Source: JANWXD01 sp037446115 (GTDB taxonomy: Bacteria > Acidobacteriota > Terriglobia > Bryobacterales > Bryobacteraceae). From it: a stretch of DNA of 64,000 nucleotides. Numbering within the stretch: position 1 is the stretch's first letter; each line of letters starts with the position of its first letter. The DNA lies in NCBI GenBank assembly GCA_037446115.1, contig JBBIJF010000013.1, positions 1-64,000 on the forward strand. Reading direction: 5' to 3'. A program made the translations under genes and the position numbers. The notes beneath the pieces are model-generated. The model saw only the letters and a program-made list of their open reading frames with translations. It was not told the DNA's origin and made no database searches. Below, one piece after another: positions 41,905-50,845 of this stretch.

Positions 41905-44568
41905 CTACTGAAGCTCCATCGTCAGCACAGCCCCGCCCATCTGGGGCATCACGGTAGTCATCTTCACGGGTTTGCGCGAGTCCCTGGCCACCCAGAGAGT
42001 GGCCCGATCCGGCCCGCCGTCGGCCGATGAGATCTCGACGCGCCAGGTGTCGAACTCGCCGGCGGGGACCGCCACCTTTTCGGTGCCCTTCACTTCGAGC
42101 TGCATGAGCTTGACCTTCTGGATCTGCAGATCGAAGTTGCGGAAGGCCGTCCGGTAGCCTTCGGCCAAGGGGAGGGCGGCGATGGCGAACGGGCCGCCGG
42201 CGCCGTGGGCAAACAGCGGCCCGCCCACCTCGGCATCGATGGCCTTTTGCTGTCCGCCCGCATTCATGGCGCCCTTGAGGCGGTTGTCGGCGAAAGCGAC
42301 TTCGATGGCCACAGGACCCTGCTTGACGCTGCGCCGCAGCAGCGTGAGCGTTTTCTTGTCGAGTACGGTCGTATCCACGGCCTCACCCATGGGGGTGGTC
42401 ATCTGGTCCACGACGGTCCAGGAGGATCCGTCGGCGGTGATCGTGCTGGCGATCTCGAGCTGGATGGAGCGTTCTCCCGCCTGAATTTTGGCGGCGTACT
42501 TGTAGGTTCCCGGAGTCAGGCCGGCGGCGGGCACGGGCGCCGTTACTGCTGCGGGCTCGAGCGCCTTGGCCAAGACCACGGTCTTGGGATCTACGGTGAT
42601 TTCCTTGAGGCGCGCCATGACCTCGGGGGTGCCGCCTTCCTGGTAGCGCCCGCCGACGTGTTTGGCCAGGAACTTCTCGGCGGCGGCGAAGGCAGCCATG
42701 TTGTTCACCGGGCGGGCGAAGCCGTGACCTTCGTCCGGGGCGACGAGGTACTCAACCGGAAAGCCACGGTCGCGGAGCGCTACGACGATCTGATCGGACT
42801 CGCGCTGCTTGACCCGAGGGTCATTGGCGCCGTGGATCAGAAGCAGGGGCGTCTTGATTTTCGAAGCCGCGTTGAGCGGGGACTGGCGCTCCAGCTGTGC
42901 GCGGCCTTCCGGCGTGCCGGGGTCTCCCATGCGCTTGTAGAACATCACCCGGACGGCTTCCCAGTACGGGGGGATAGAATCGAGCAGCGTGATGAGATTG
43001 GAGGGAGCAACGAGGGCTACGGCGGCGGCGTAAAGATCCGGGGTGAAGGCGACGCCGGCCAGGGTTGCGTAACCGCCGTAGGATCCGCCCAGAATGGCCA
43101 CACGCCTGGGATCCGCGATGCCCTGCTCGACGAGGTACTTGACACCCCAGGTGAGGTCGTCCTGCATTTTGTCACCCCACTGGCGATTACCGGCGTTCAA
43201 GAACTGCTTGCCGTAGCCGGTGGAACCTCGGAAATTGGGCTGCAGCACGGCATAGCCGCGGTTGGCGAGAAACTGCACCAGACCCCGGTAGCCCCAGGTA
43301 TCCCGGGCCCAAGGGCCCCCGTGGGGCAAGACCACGGCCGGCAGACCCTTGGGCTCGACTCCCTTGGGAAGGGTCAGATAGGCGGGGATTTCCAGCCCGT
43401 CGGAAGAGCGGTAGCGGACCGGGCGCATCCGGGCCAGGTGCTCGCGCGGCAACTTCTCGCGGATGCGGTACTGGAAGGTGAGCCGCTTAGTGTTTCGGTC
43501 GAAGAGGTAGGTTTCGCCCGGTTCGGTGTCGCCGAGAGCGGCGATCAGCCACAGGCGTTCGTCCCGGGTGCGGGACACGATACTGATTTCTTTGCCGGGC
43601 AATTTCTGTTCGATGCGCCTGTAGTCGGCCTCGTAGGACTTGTCTTTCCAGTACCGGCGGAGTTTGTCGTCGTAGTAGAAGGTGGCCAGCAGTTCGTCGG
43701 TCAGATCCGAAAAGAGGGTGCCGCTCAAATCTACGCGGTTTTCCGGATCGGACTCGACGGGTCGGACGGCGCCGGTTTCCGGGTCGAGCAAGGCAAGCTG
43801 GGTAAGATTCAAGTGTTCGCCTTTGTTCGTTTCGATGTAGATCTGTTTGTTGTCCTTGTGGAAACGGAGAGGCTGGCAGGTCTCGAACACGTCGCAGGAG
43901 TAAATCTTTCGGAACCCATCGGCCTCCACGCGGAGGATCTCGGTGTCGCCGTTCGGCGCGGAGCGGACGGCCAGGCGCAGTTGGTCTTTGTTGTCGAACA
44001 CCCAGAGCGTGATGCGATCGGTGTTCTGGCGAAGAAGCGTGCGCTCACCGGTGGAGATGCGAACTTTGTAAAGATCGTGCCAGGCTTTGTCGCGGTCATT
44101 GAGGCCCACGTAGATGGTGTCGGGATCCGAACGCGGGACGGCGTAGATGAAGGCGCGGACTCCCTTTGCGTCCGTGAGGTTGCGCGCTGCCGGAGCGGAG
44201 GCGCCGGGGGGCGGTGCGGCGGCCGGATCCACGGCGAAGACGTTATAGTTTTCGTCGCCGGCCTGGTCTTGCACGTAAAGGATATAACGGGAATCGCGGC
44301 TCCAGAAATAGCCCGGGATCGGACGCTTTGTGTCCGCGGTGATCAGACGGGCGGCTGTGAAGGGTTCGTCCGCTTTCTTGACCCAGATATTGCGCGTCCC
44401 GTTCCAGGGCTTGAGGAAGGCGATGTAACGGCCGTCCGGGGAGATCTGCGCACCGGAGATTTCCGGATCTCCGAAGAAGAGTTCGCGGTCGAGCAACGGC
44501 GGCAACTGGCCGAACAAAGGCGCGGTCAGGGCCCAAGCAATCAGACCTAAGGCGCGGCGACGATTCAT
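41905..44568 (-). CDS. Secreted S9 (prolyl oligopeptidase / DPP-like) peptidase with extra C-terminal domain
   Basis: The 887-aa protein has a signal peptide (to about 21), a beta-propeller (about 30-370) and an alpha/beta-hydrolase domain with nucleophile GGSYGGY (Ser about 496), Asp in HGANDPRVK (about 579) and His in DEGHGFA (about 614). S9 enzymes trim short peptides. After the normal end of the family (about 660) a further 220 residues form a beta-rich domain reminiscent of DUF3108-like lipocalin folds. That extension is unusual. The ATG at 44568 has AGGAGG upstream. Confidence 0.9.
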   Translation of the reverse strand: MNRRRALGLIAWALTAPLFGQLPPLLDRELFFGDPEISGAQISPDGRYIAFLKPWNGTRNIWVKKADEPFTAARLITADTKRPIPGYFWSRDSRYILYVQDQAGDENYNVFAVDPAAAPPPGASAPAARNLTDAKGVRAFIYAVPRSDPDTIYVGLNDRDKAWHDLYKVRISTGERTLLRQNTDRITLWVFDNKDQLRLAVRSAPNGDTEILRVEADGFRKIYSCDVFETCQPLRFHKDNKQIYIETNKGEHLNLTQLALLDPETGAVRPVESDPENRVDLSGTLFSDLTDELLATFYYDDKLRRYWKDKSYEADYRRIEQKLPGKEISIVSRTRDERLWLIAALGDTEPGETYLFDRNTKRLTFQYRIREKLPREHLARMRPVRYRSSDGLEIPAYLTLPKGVEPKGLPAVVLPHGGPWARDTWGYRGLVQFLANRGYAVLQPNFRGSTGYGKQFLNAGNRQWGDKMQDDLTWGVKYLVEQGIADPRRVAILGGSYGGYATLAGVAFTPDLYAAAVALVAPSNLITLLDSIPPYWEAVRVMFYKRMGDPGTPEGRAQLERQSPLNAASKIKTPLLLIHGANDPRVKQRESDQIVVALRDRGFPVEYLVAPDEGHGFARPVNNMAAFAAAEKFLAKHVGGRYQEGGTPEVMARLKEITVDPKTVVLAKALEPAAVTAPVPAAGLTPGTYKYAAKIQAGERSIQLEIASTITADGSSWTVVDQMTTPMGEAVDTTVLDKKTLTLLRRSVKQGPVAIEVAFADNRLKGAMNAGGQQKAIDAEVGGPLFAHGAGGPFAIAALPLAEGYRTAFRNFDLQIQKVKLMQLEVKGTEKVAVPAGEFDTWRVEISSADGGPDRATLWVARDSRKPVKMTTVMPQMGGAVLTMELQ

Positions 44569-44876
44569 GGATACCTCCTGGCGAAACTTCTCAAGAGCTT
44601 GTACGAGTCTAGCACCGGTTTTGTTCGGCCGAGCCGGAAGCCAGCCGGATCAGGGCGGAAGGGCAGGGGGCCGTGCCGGCGCCGTGTGCGGGGGTCGGGC
44701 TCCGGGGCCCTCGTTTTCAGCCGAAGGGTGCCCTGGGTAGTGGAATGCTCTCAGAAAGCCAGGCGCAGGGCAAACTGCCACTGGCGCTGAATGGCGAGGG
44801 TGAAGATGTGCGCTGCTGCCTCTTGCCGGGAGGACAGGGTACTTGCCGGCCATTCAGCCGGGCAAGCTTGAGGGCG
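44569..44876. other. Intergenic region, 308 bases, no gene seen
   Basis: Small open frames on both strands lack start sites and coding-type third-position bias. The part next to 44568 should hold the promoter of the S9 gene (TAGACT about 40 bases upstream of its ATG is -10-like) and its AGGAGG site. Nothing else is recognised. Confidence 0.5.
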
Positions 44877-45889
44877 CTAGTTTCCCGTGGGCCGGAACCA
44901 GTCTAGATCGAACGGGGACCCCAGGGTGGTTTCCGCCGCGAGGGTCTCTCCGTCGCAGCCATACAGCAGGCCGCCGGCGGTAACAAACGGTTCCAAACGG
45001 GGAACCGGACACCAGACGCCGGCGGCGCGGTCCAGACGGAAGATTTCCCAGGCCACGGGCCGCTTGAGAATCCGCGAAACGCTCAGATACACGGCGCCGT
45101 CCCGGCAGAACCCGAGGCCGTTGACTTCATCGTTGTTGCGGAGTTCAGGCCCCGGCAATCGCATCAACATCTGCCCGTCCAGAGACCACTCGACGTATTC
45201 GTTAGTGGCGTTGGAGTACCAGCCCATGCGATCCGGGCCGGCGACCATCGTGGCATGGTCCGTAGGGTGAAGTATCGAGCTCGAGTCTGGAACACCGAAC
45301 GAGGCCGGTATGCTCCGGTCTGAACGCCGGAGGGGCCGAAGCGGCGCAGCATAAGATGTTCTTTGCTCACGCGGCCGTCCGCCTGTTTCTCGTAGCCGGC
45401 AGCCCAGCAGGCGCCGTCGGGAGCAATGGCGATCTGCCGCGGAACGAAAGGGCTCGTGCGAATGACGCGTTGGGTGTTTCCATCCGGAGTAGTCAGAGCG
45501 AGCCAGACGGCGCCTCGCCCGTCGGAGCTGTAGGCGGATCCGGCGGCCGCAACCGACCCGTCTCTACCGTGGGCCACAGCGTAGACGTTGACTCTTGTCG
45601 CACCTTCCATTGCAATCGGAACGCGGCGCTTAAGGTAACCGTCACGGCCGAACAGCTTGACAACAGGCACGGCGACATTGCTGTCATCCAAAGCCACCAA
45701 CACGCCCTCGGAAAGCGTTCGCAGGCGCACGCGGGGGGAATCGTACTGAAAGCTCACCCGACCGGTATGGACCAGGGCCGGTGATGCTGCCCCGGAGGGT
45801 GCGAGTTTGTCCCCGACATCTTCCATTGCCGGAACTCCAACGCTGAGAAGGAACAACGCGGCTGGAAGCTTCCCCATGCTCTGGCCCAT
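44877..45889 (-). pseudogene. Secreted beta-propeller-like protein gene broken by a frameshift
   Basis: From the ATG at 45889 (AGGAGG 7 bases upstream) a frame with a signal peptide and repeat-like sequence (VAAAGSAYSSDGRGAVWLAL, GACWAAGYEKQ) runs to about 45300. There the sense of the sequence moves to another frame (FGVPDSSSILHPTDHATM, then WSLDGQMLMRLPG and GLLYGCDGETLAAE) which ends at 44877. The first frame runs on to 45164 as poor sequence. One inserted or lost base near 45290-45320 explains this. Joined, the protein would be about 335 aa, propeller-like, exported. It may be a decayed gene or a sequencing error; function unknown. Confidence 0.65.
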
Positions 45890-46200
45890 CACCCATCCTC
45901 CTTTCTCGAACTTTCAAGGTTCGAACGGGCGGCTGCTGCGTTCAGCTCTCCACTAATCCTACGCCCCCCCATGTCAAGCCCGGTCAAGCCCGGTGCCGGG
46001 CCTGGTTTTCCTTCCGAGGCACACGGTAAGCCGCGCCGGCTGCGGATGTTTAGTCCCGAGACCTAGAAGCGGTTACGGGAGTAAGTGCCGTCGTAGGGAG
46101 GCGGTGTCCACCGCCGTACTCGCTCACAAAACTCGTGGGGCAGCAACGCCGCTGCCGGAAGACGTCCTCCGCGGTCAAGACTGTGGAGTACAATCGCGCA
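45890..46200. other. Intergenic region, 311 bases, between divergent genes
   Basis: It holds two tandem 10-base repeats (GTCAAGCCCG at 45973-45982 and 45983-45992), followed by GTGC and a CGGGC arm that can pair with the second repeat, and a -10 hexamer at 46189-46194. No gene is seen. The repeats could be an operator for the MFS operon, but nothing else supports that. Confidence 0.4.
46189..46194 (+). promoter_or_regulatory. -10 element TACAAT upstream of MFS gene
   Basis: TACAAT ends 6 bases before the TTG at 46201. No strong -35 is visible. It fixes the otherwise doubtful start of the transporter gene. Confidence 0.45.
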
Positions 46201-47490
46201 TTGACCGCGCAACGGCCGAGTCGGGTTCGCTACATCGTCCTGGCGCTGACGGTGGCGGCGTACATGATCACCTACATGGACCGCGTGGTCATTGCCGCCG
46301 CCGTGCCCGTGATCCAGCGCGAGCTGGGATTTTCCATGGTCACGATGGGATGGATCCTGGCGTCGTTTCGGTGGGGCTACGCATTGTTTCAGATTCCGGG
46401 CGGGTGGCTGGGTGACCGGATCGGACCGCGGCGGGCCCTGGCGCTGATCGTGACCTGGTGGAGCCTGTTCACCTCCGCCACGGCTCTGGCCTGGAACGCC
46501 CTCTCGATGGCCGTCTTCCGGTTTCTGTTCGGGGTCGGGGAAGCGGGCGCGTTTCCGATCGCGACCCGGTCGCTGTCGCGGTGGATGCTGCCTTCCGAGC
46601 GAGGCTTTGCCCAAGGAGTGACGCACGCCGGCTCGCGGCTCGGCGCCGCGCTGACCCCTCCGGTGGTGGTCCTGCTGATCGCGGCCTACGGCTGGCGGGC
46701 GCCGTTTTTCGTTTTCGGAGCGCTCGGGATCCTGTGGGCGGCGGTGTGGTTCGCCTATTACCGTGACACGCCGGAAGAGCACAAGTCGGTCAACCAGGCC
46801 GAGCGAGAACTGATTCACTCCTCGCTGGGCGGACGGCGCTCGCGGACCGACCGCCAGGTCCCGTGGGGCAGGATTTTGCGAAGCCGCACGCTGTGGGTGC
46901 TGTCGGCGGCCTATTTCTGCTACGCCTACTGTATCTCGGTGTATCTGGACTGGTTTCCCAAGTATCTGAACGATCACCGCGGCTTTGATCTCAAGCGGAT
47001 GGGGCTGTACGCGAGCCTGCCGCTGCTGGCGGGCACGCTCGGGGACCTGGCGGGCGGCTGGGCCTCGGACCTGCTGGCCCGAAGGACGGGCAATCTGAAG
47101 CTGGCCCGGCGGGCGGTGGCTGTGGGCGGCTTTCTGGCGGCTGCCGCCTTCATTGTGCCGGCCGCGGTCACGGAAAATCCGACCGCCTGTGTCTGGTATA
47201 CGTGTGCGGCGGTGTTTGCCCTGGAGCTGACCGTGGGCGTGTCCTGGGCGGTGCCGCTGGATATCGGCGGCGATTACGCCGGGTCCGCTTCCGCCGTGAT
47301 GAACACGTGCGGTAATATAGGGGGCGCGCTTTCGCCGGCGCTGCTGGCCTATCTGGTGCGCGGCTATAACTGGGAAGCGCCCTTTTTGGTCTCGGCGGCG
47401 CTTTGCGTGGCGGCGGCGGCCTTGTTCTGGCGGGTGGACGCCACAAGGCGGATTTTCGAAGAAAGGAGGGGCCATGCGCATCAGCCCTGA
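46201..47490 (+). CDS. MFS transporter, anion:cation symporter family (hexuronate/sugar-acid type)
   Basis: The 429-aa protein has 12 helices and the ACS-family start MTYMDRVVIAAAVPVI-like segment (ITYMDRVVIAAAVPVI) with the loop GGWLGDRIGPRRAL between helices 2 and 3, and WILASFRWGYALFQIPGG. This family takes up hexuronates, galactarate, glucarate and related acids with protons. The TTG at 46201 is chosen because TACAAT lies 6 bases upstream; GTG 46183 is possible. Its last 17 bases overlap the next gene, so transport is coupled to the redox pair downstream. Confidence 0.85.
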   Translation: MTAQRPSRVRYIVLALTVAAYMITYMDRVVIAAAVPVIQRELGFSMVTMGWILASFRWGYALFQIPGGWLGDRIGPRRALALIVTWWSLFTSATALAWNALSMAVFRFLFGVGEAGAFPIATRSLSRWMLPSERGFAQGVTHAGSRLGAALTPPVVVLLIAAYGWRAPFFVFGALGILWAAVWFAYYRDTPEEHKSVNQAERELIHSSLGGRRSRTDRQVPWGRILRSRTLWVLSAAYFCYAYCISVYLDWFPKYLNDHRGFDLKRMGLYASLPLLAGTLGDLAGGWASDLLARRTGNLKLARRAVAVGGFLAAAAFIVPAAVTENPTACVWYTCAAVFALELTVGVSWAVPLDIGGDYAGSASAVMNTCGNIGGALSPALLAYLVRGYNWEAPFLVSAALCVAAAALFWRVDATRRIFEERRGHAHQP

Positions 47491-48319
47491 GCGCTGCGTT
47501 GCCTGCGGCAACTGCACCTACGTCTGTCCCATGGGGGCGATTTACATTGACCCGGTCCTCAAGCGGGCGACGATTGACCGGGATGAATGCGTGGAATGCT
47601 ACGCCTGTTACAACGGGCTGAGCCAGGAGCACCTGAATCCGACGCTGGTGCGGGCGCTGCGAAAGGTGTTTTCCTGGCTGCGCCTGAGGTTCGACCCCGA
47701 GCCGGACGTCTGCCCGACGGCGGCCTTTGAGCCCGAGGATCTCACCTGGCCGCGGGTGGTGCGGCGGGCATTCTCCGATCCGCGGGTCCCGCATGAATCC
47801 ACCGGCGTGGAGGGCCGCGGCACCGAAGAAGTCAAGACCAACGACGTGACCGGGCGAGTGCAGCTCGGCGAGGTCGGCTTCACGATCGAGTTCGGGCGGC
47901 CGGGCGTAGGGGTGAGATTCCACGAGATTGACCGCATGACCCGCGCTCTGGCCAAAGCAGGCGTGGGGTTCGAGAAGCGCAATCCGGTGACGACGCTCAT
48001 GGCGGACGTGGCCACGGGCGCCATCCGGGAGGACATCCTCAACGAGAAGGTGATGTCGGCGATTGTGGAGATCAAGACCACGGTGGAGAGGATTGAAGAG
48101 ATCATCCGGCTGGTCTGGGAGATCGAGAAGCAGATTGACACGGTAGTTTCGATCGGTGTGGGCGCCCGGTGCAATGCCCAAGGCGAGGAGGAGATCGTCG
48201 CGCCGATCCTGGAACGACTGGGCTACCGGCTGGAACGGGCGAAGACCAACATCGGGCTGGGGCGCGTGACCAACGCCGAAACCACGAAGGCGGCCGAGCC
48301 CGCCGGCGCGATCATGTAG
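47474..48319 (+). CDS. Ferredoxin-like 2[4Fe-4S] protein with long C-terminal domain
   Basis: The start at 47474 has GGAGGGG upstream. The N-terminus has C8-x2-C11-x2-C14-x3-C18-P and C39-x2-C42-x2-C45, but the fourth Cys of the second cluster is C80 (DVCP), after a 34-residue insertion instead of three residues. Residues 90-281 form a domain with VGFTIEFGRPGVGVRF, alternating charged helices and one Cys (GARCNAQ). I do not recognise this domain. It probably moves electrons for the next gene product. Overlap with the transporter and a 9-base gap to the next gene show an operon. Confidence 0.75.
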   Translation: MRISPERCVACGNCTYVCPMGAIYIDPVLKRATIDRDECVECYACYNGLSQEHLNPTLVRALRKVFSWLRLRFDPEPDVCPTAAFEPEDLTWPRVVRRAFSDPRVPHESTGVEGRGTEEVKTNDVTGRVQLGEVGFTIEFGRPGVGVRFHEIDRMTRALAKAGVGFEKRNPVTTLMADVATGAIREDILNEKVMSAIVEIKTTVERIEEIIRLVWEIEKQIDTVVSIGVGARCNAQGEEEIVAPILERLGYRLERAKTNIGLGRVTNAETTKAAEPAGAIM

Positions 48320-48328
48320 GGGGAGGCC

Positions 48329-49015
48329 ATGACCAACACGTTACACCGATTTGGAGACGCCGCCAGTTTTCGCGATGATTACATCGTCTTCGCCATACCG
48401 AGCCGCGGTCGGAACGACCAGGGCTCCGTGCCGAAACTGAAGAAGTTCCTGGAGATGGCGCTGCCGTTTCACCCCGTCAATCTCGGCGACGCCCGCCATG
48501 GCGGTGCGCTCCGGCCCTGCCGGAGGCTGACTCCGCTGGCGCACTGGCGGCGAGACGTGCGCCCCGACTTCCGGGCGGTCATCGAAGGCGTGGACTCACC
48601 CACGACTGTGGCGGCGGTGTTCGACCACCGGGCGGCGGCGGAGGAATTTGTGAAAGCCGTCAAAGCGGCGGACCTGGGCCTGTCGGTGAACATCTCGACT
48701 TCGGTGGAGGGGGCCGAGCAGTGCTGCTGGGCGGCGGGGATTCCCCGCCACAGCGTGGGCTACTCGCTGGGGTTCGAGGGCAAGACGGAAAAACTGCCTG
48801 AAAGCGGGGTGTTGATGCTCTCGACGATGTGCGGGCACGGCATGATCAGCCACGCGCTTGCCCGGAAGATGATTGACTGGGTCAAAGAGGGGCGGCGGAC
48901 GCCGGAACAGGCGGTGACGTATCTGACGCGGTTCTGCTCCTGCGGCGTGTTCAACCCGTCCCGGGCGAAGCGGATTCTCGAAGAAATTCGGCGGAAGGCG
49001 CCGGCGGCGGTGTAG
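48329..49015 (+). CDS. Cysteine-rich protein of unknown family, 228 aa
   Basis: The start has GGGGAGG 5 bases upstream. The six Cys (64, 132, 133, 168, 203, 205) and the motifs STMCGHGMIS (about 165-174) and RFCSCGVFNPSRA (201-213) look like metal or Fe-S ligands in a catalytic site. No signal peptide or membrane helix is seen. It is always expected to work with the ferredoxin-like partner here, perhaps as an oxidoreductase or lyase for the acid brought in by the MFS protein; that is inference only. Confidence 0.65.
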   Translation: MTNTLHRFGDAASFRDDYIVFAIPSRGRNDQGSVPKLKKFLEMALPFHPVNLGDARHGGALRPCRRLTPLAHWRRDVRPDFRAVIEGVDSPTTVAAVFDHRAAAEEFVKAVKAADLGLSVNISTSVEGAEQCCWAAGIPRHSVGYSLGFEGKTEKLPESGVLMLSTMCGHGMISHALARKMIDWVKEGRRTPEQAVTYLTRFCSCGVFNPSRAKRILEEIRRKAPAAV

Positions 49016-49048
49016 TCGCCGGGCGCAGCCGGCCGGATCGCGTTCCGC

Positions 49049-50143
49049 TCAGAGAGGCAAGACGGCGCGTTTTTCGGCGGCTTCCCGGGCTACGAGGACG
49101 ATCTCGTTAACCCGGTAAATGTCCTCGAGCTTCAGGCGGCGGGGTTTGCCCGCATACAGCGACTCTACAAAGTCCACAAAAACCGAATCAGGCGGAGGCA
49201 GCTCGCGGAGGGTTTCCGGTTTCCGCGCGGAAGACACCACGGTGACCCCGGTGGCCTGCTGGTATTCCACGACGCCCTTGGTGCCCGCCAGCCGCAGCCG
49301 GTCATCACCGTGGGTCGGGGCGGTCTCCGGACGGAAGTAATCCATGCGAAGGGAGGCGACGCCCTGGTTGTCGAGTCGAAAGAGAGCCGCCGTCGTATTT
49401 TCCATGTCCCCGAGCTCGGGGAAGCCCACGCGGGCCTGGAAAGCGGCGGTCTCGACGAACTCGCGTCCGCTGGTCCAGCGCATGAGGTCCACCATGTGGA
49501 TGCCGATCCAGGGAATGGTGCCGCCGTAGGTGGCGCGGCGTGTCATCCATTCGGGCCGCCGTCCGGCCTTGTAGGATTTTTGCGCCCCAATCTGCGCCAC
49601 CTCCCCGATTTCGCCGGACTCCACGATCCGCTTGATGGCAAGGTAGGGCGGCGAGAAGCGCATCGGCAGCAACATCGAGAGTTGAATCCCGCTTTGCGCC
49701 ACCGAATGCTTCACCTCTTCCAGACTGCGGCGTTCGATGGCAAGCGGTTTTTCGGCGATGACGTGGATCCGGCGCCGGGCGCAGGCCAGGATGGCCGCCG
49801 CCCGCTCGCCGTTGTTGTTGCACACCGCCACAAGATCCGGCTGTTCGGCGTCGAGCATGCGTTCCAGATCGGTGTACCGGCGCGCCCCAGCAAGGGCGGG
49901 GCGACGCGCCATGCGTTCGAGGACCCGGGGATCGGCATCGCAGATGGCCGCGATTTCCACGTCCGGCAGTTGCGGCAAGGGCTCGAGGATTTCGCCGTAG
50001 TGACCGTCGAAGCCGGCGATCGCGACGCGGATCCGCCGCCCGAGGCGCACGGGAGCGGGCGCCGTCTGTGCCCACAGCGCGGCCCCGCTTGCGGCCAGCA
50101 GCCCGCGCCGTGTCATGGTGCGGGACCCATCAGAGGGCTGCAT
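49049..50143 (-). CDS. Tat-exported Gfo/Idh/MocA family oxidoreductase
   Basis: The 364-aa protein has a twin-arginine signal (MTRRGLLAASGAALWA), Rossmann start VAIAGFDGHYGE, and the family Lys in AEKPLAIERRS. The Rossmann Gly pattern is GFDGHYG rather than the common GxGxxG, so cofactor binding may differ. The ATG at 50143 has GACAAT 6 bases upstream (leaderless-type), ATG 50116 would start right at the Tat motif. It ends 33 bases from the end of the convergent Cys-rich gene. Confidence 0.78.
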   Translation of the reverse strand: MQPSDGSRTMTRRGLLAASGAALWAQTAPAPVRLGRRIRVAIAGFDGHYGEILEPLPQLPDVEIAAICDADPRVLERMARRPALAGARRYTDLERMLDAEQPDLVAVCNNNGERAAAILACARRRIHVIAEKPLAIERRSLEEVKHSVAQSGIQLSMLLPMRFSPPYLAIKRIVESGEIGEVAQIGAQKSYKAGRRPEWMTRRATYGGTIPWIGIHMVDLMRWTSGREFVETAAFQARVGFPELGDMENTTAALFRLDNQGVASLRMDYFRPETAPTHGDDRLRLAGTKGVVEYQQATGVTVVSSARKPETLRELPPPDSVFVDFVESLYAGKPRRLKLEDIYRVNEIVLVAREAAEKRAVLPL

Positions 50144-50168
50144 GTCCAGATTGTCACACAGGATTGGT

Positions 50169-50174
50169 TACACT
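50169..50174 (+). promoter_or_regulatory. -10 element TACACT upstream of the membrane protein gene
   Basis: TACACT ends 6 bases before TTG 50181, which is followed in frame by CTC-ATG. This fits the leaderless pattern. No proper -35 is seen. Confidence 0.4.
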
Positions 50175-50180
50175 GTGGCT

Positions 50181-50753
50181 TTGCTCATGCATTACCGGCG
50201 TCTGGCCAGCCTGTTGGTGGGGGCCTGGCTGTCAGGCAGTTTCGGGATGATGGTCGTGGCCACCCAGAACTTTCGCGGAGTAGACCGCCTGCTCGAAGCC
50301 CCGTCGGCCCGGGCGGCACCGCTGTTGCGGGAGTTGGGAGACGACGCCCGCCCGCTGCTGCGCTATCAAGTCTCGGAGTTGAACCGGTGGTACTTCCAGA
50401 TGTGGGAACGAACCCAGCTGGTGCTCGGGATCGCGGTGCTGGGCGTGTTGCTGTTTCGCGCGGAGGGCAGGCCTTCCATGCTGATTCTCAGCAGCCTGAT
50501 GCTGGCGTCCACGGCGGCGGTGCACTGGCTGATCACGCCGGAGATCATCCGGCTCGGGCGAAGCATTGATTTCGTGCCCGAGACGGTGTTTTCGGAAGCG
50601 CGCAACCGGTTTTGGGGGCTCCATACCACCTACTCGATCGTCGAGACCGTCAAGATCGGCGCAGGTCTGGCGCTGGCGGTGATGCTGTTACGGCGGCGAA
50701 AACGGCGGGCCGAGAAAGCGGGCGAGGAGCCGGACCCGCCGGACCCTGTCTGA
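50181..50753 (+). CDS. Integral membrane protein, DUF4149-like
   Basis: A 190-aa protein with four membrane segments (about 8-30, 75-95, 98-118 and 155-175) and FVPETVFSEARNRFWGLHTTYSIV shortened to RNRFWGLHTTYSIVE, a region seen in DUF4149/TMEM205-like proteins. The basic tail (RRRKRRAEK) faces the cytoplasm. The TTG 50181 start is based on promoter position; ATG 50187 is a good alternative. Function unknown. Confidence 0.65.
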   Translation: MLMHYRRLASLLVGAWLSGSFGMMVVATQNFRGVDRLLEAPSARAAPLLRELGDDARPLLRYQVSELNRWYFQMWERTQLVLGIAVLGVLLFRAEGRPSMLILSSLMLASTAAVHWLITPEIIRLGRSIDFVPETVFSEARNRFWGLHTTYSIVETVKIGAGLALAVMLLRRRKRRAEKAGEEPDPPDPV

Positions 50754-50845
50754 AGGGGCACCGGCAAGGACCGAGGGATGGTGGCTGCGGCCCGCGCTCG
50801 ACAGAGCGGAGCCACATTGCCCAGTCATGTTAAGCTCGGTCAGGA

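Noticed and set aside
42205..44550. Very long plus-strand open frame (781 codons) opposite the S9 peptidase gene
   Set aside because: It is the complementary shadow of a clear peptidase gene; composition is Gly/Val/Asp-rich without motifs.
44600..44875. Small open frames in the gap before the S9 gene
   Set aside because: No ribosome sites, no coding-type third-position bias, no recognisable motif.
45973..46003. CRISPR or satellite array
   Set aside because: Only two 10-base units without spacers; no cas genes in the window.
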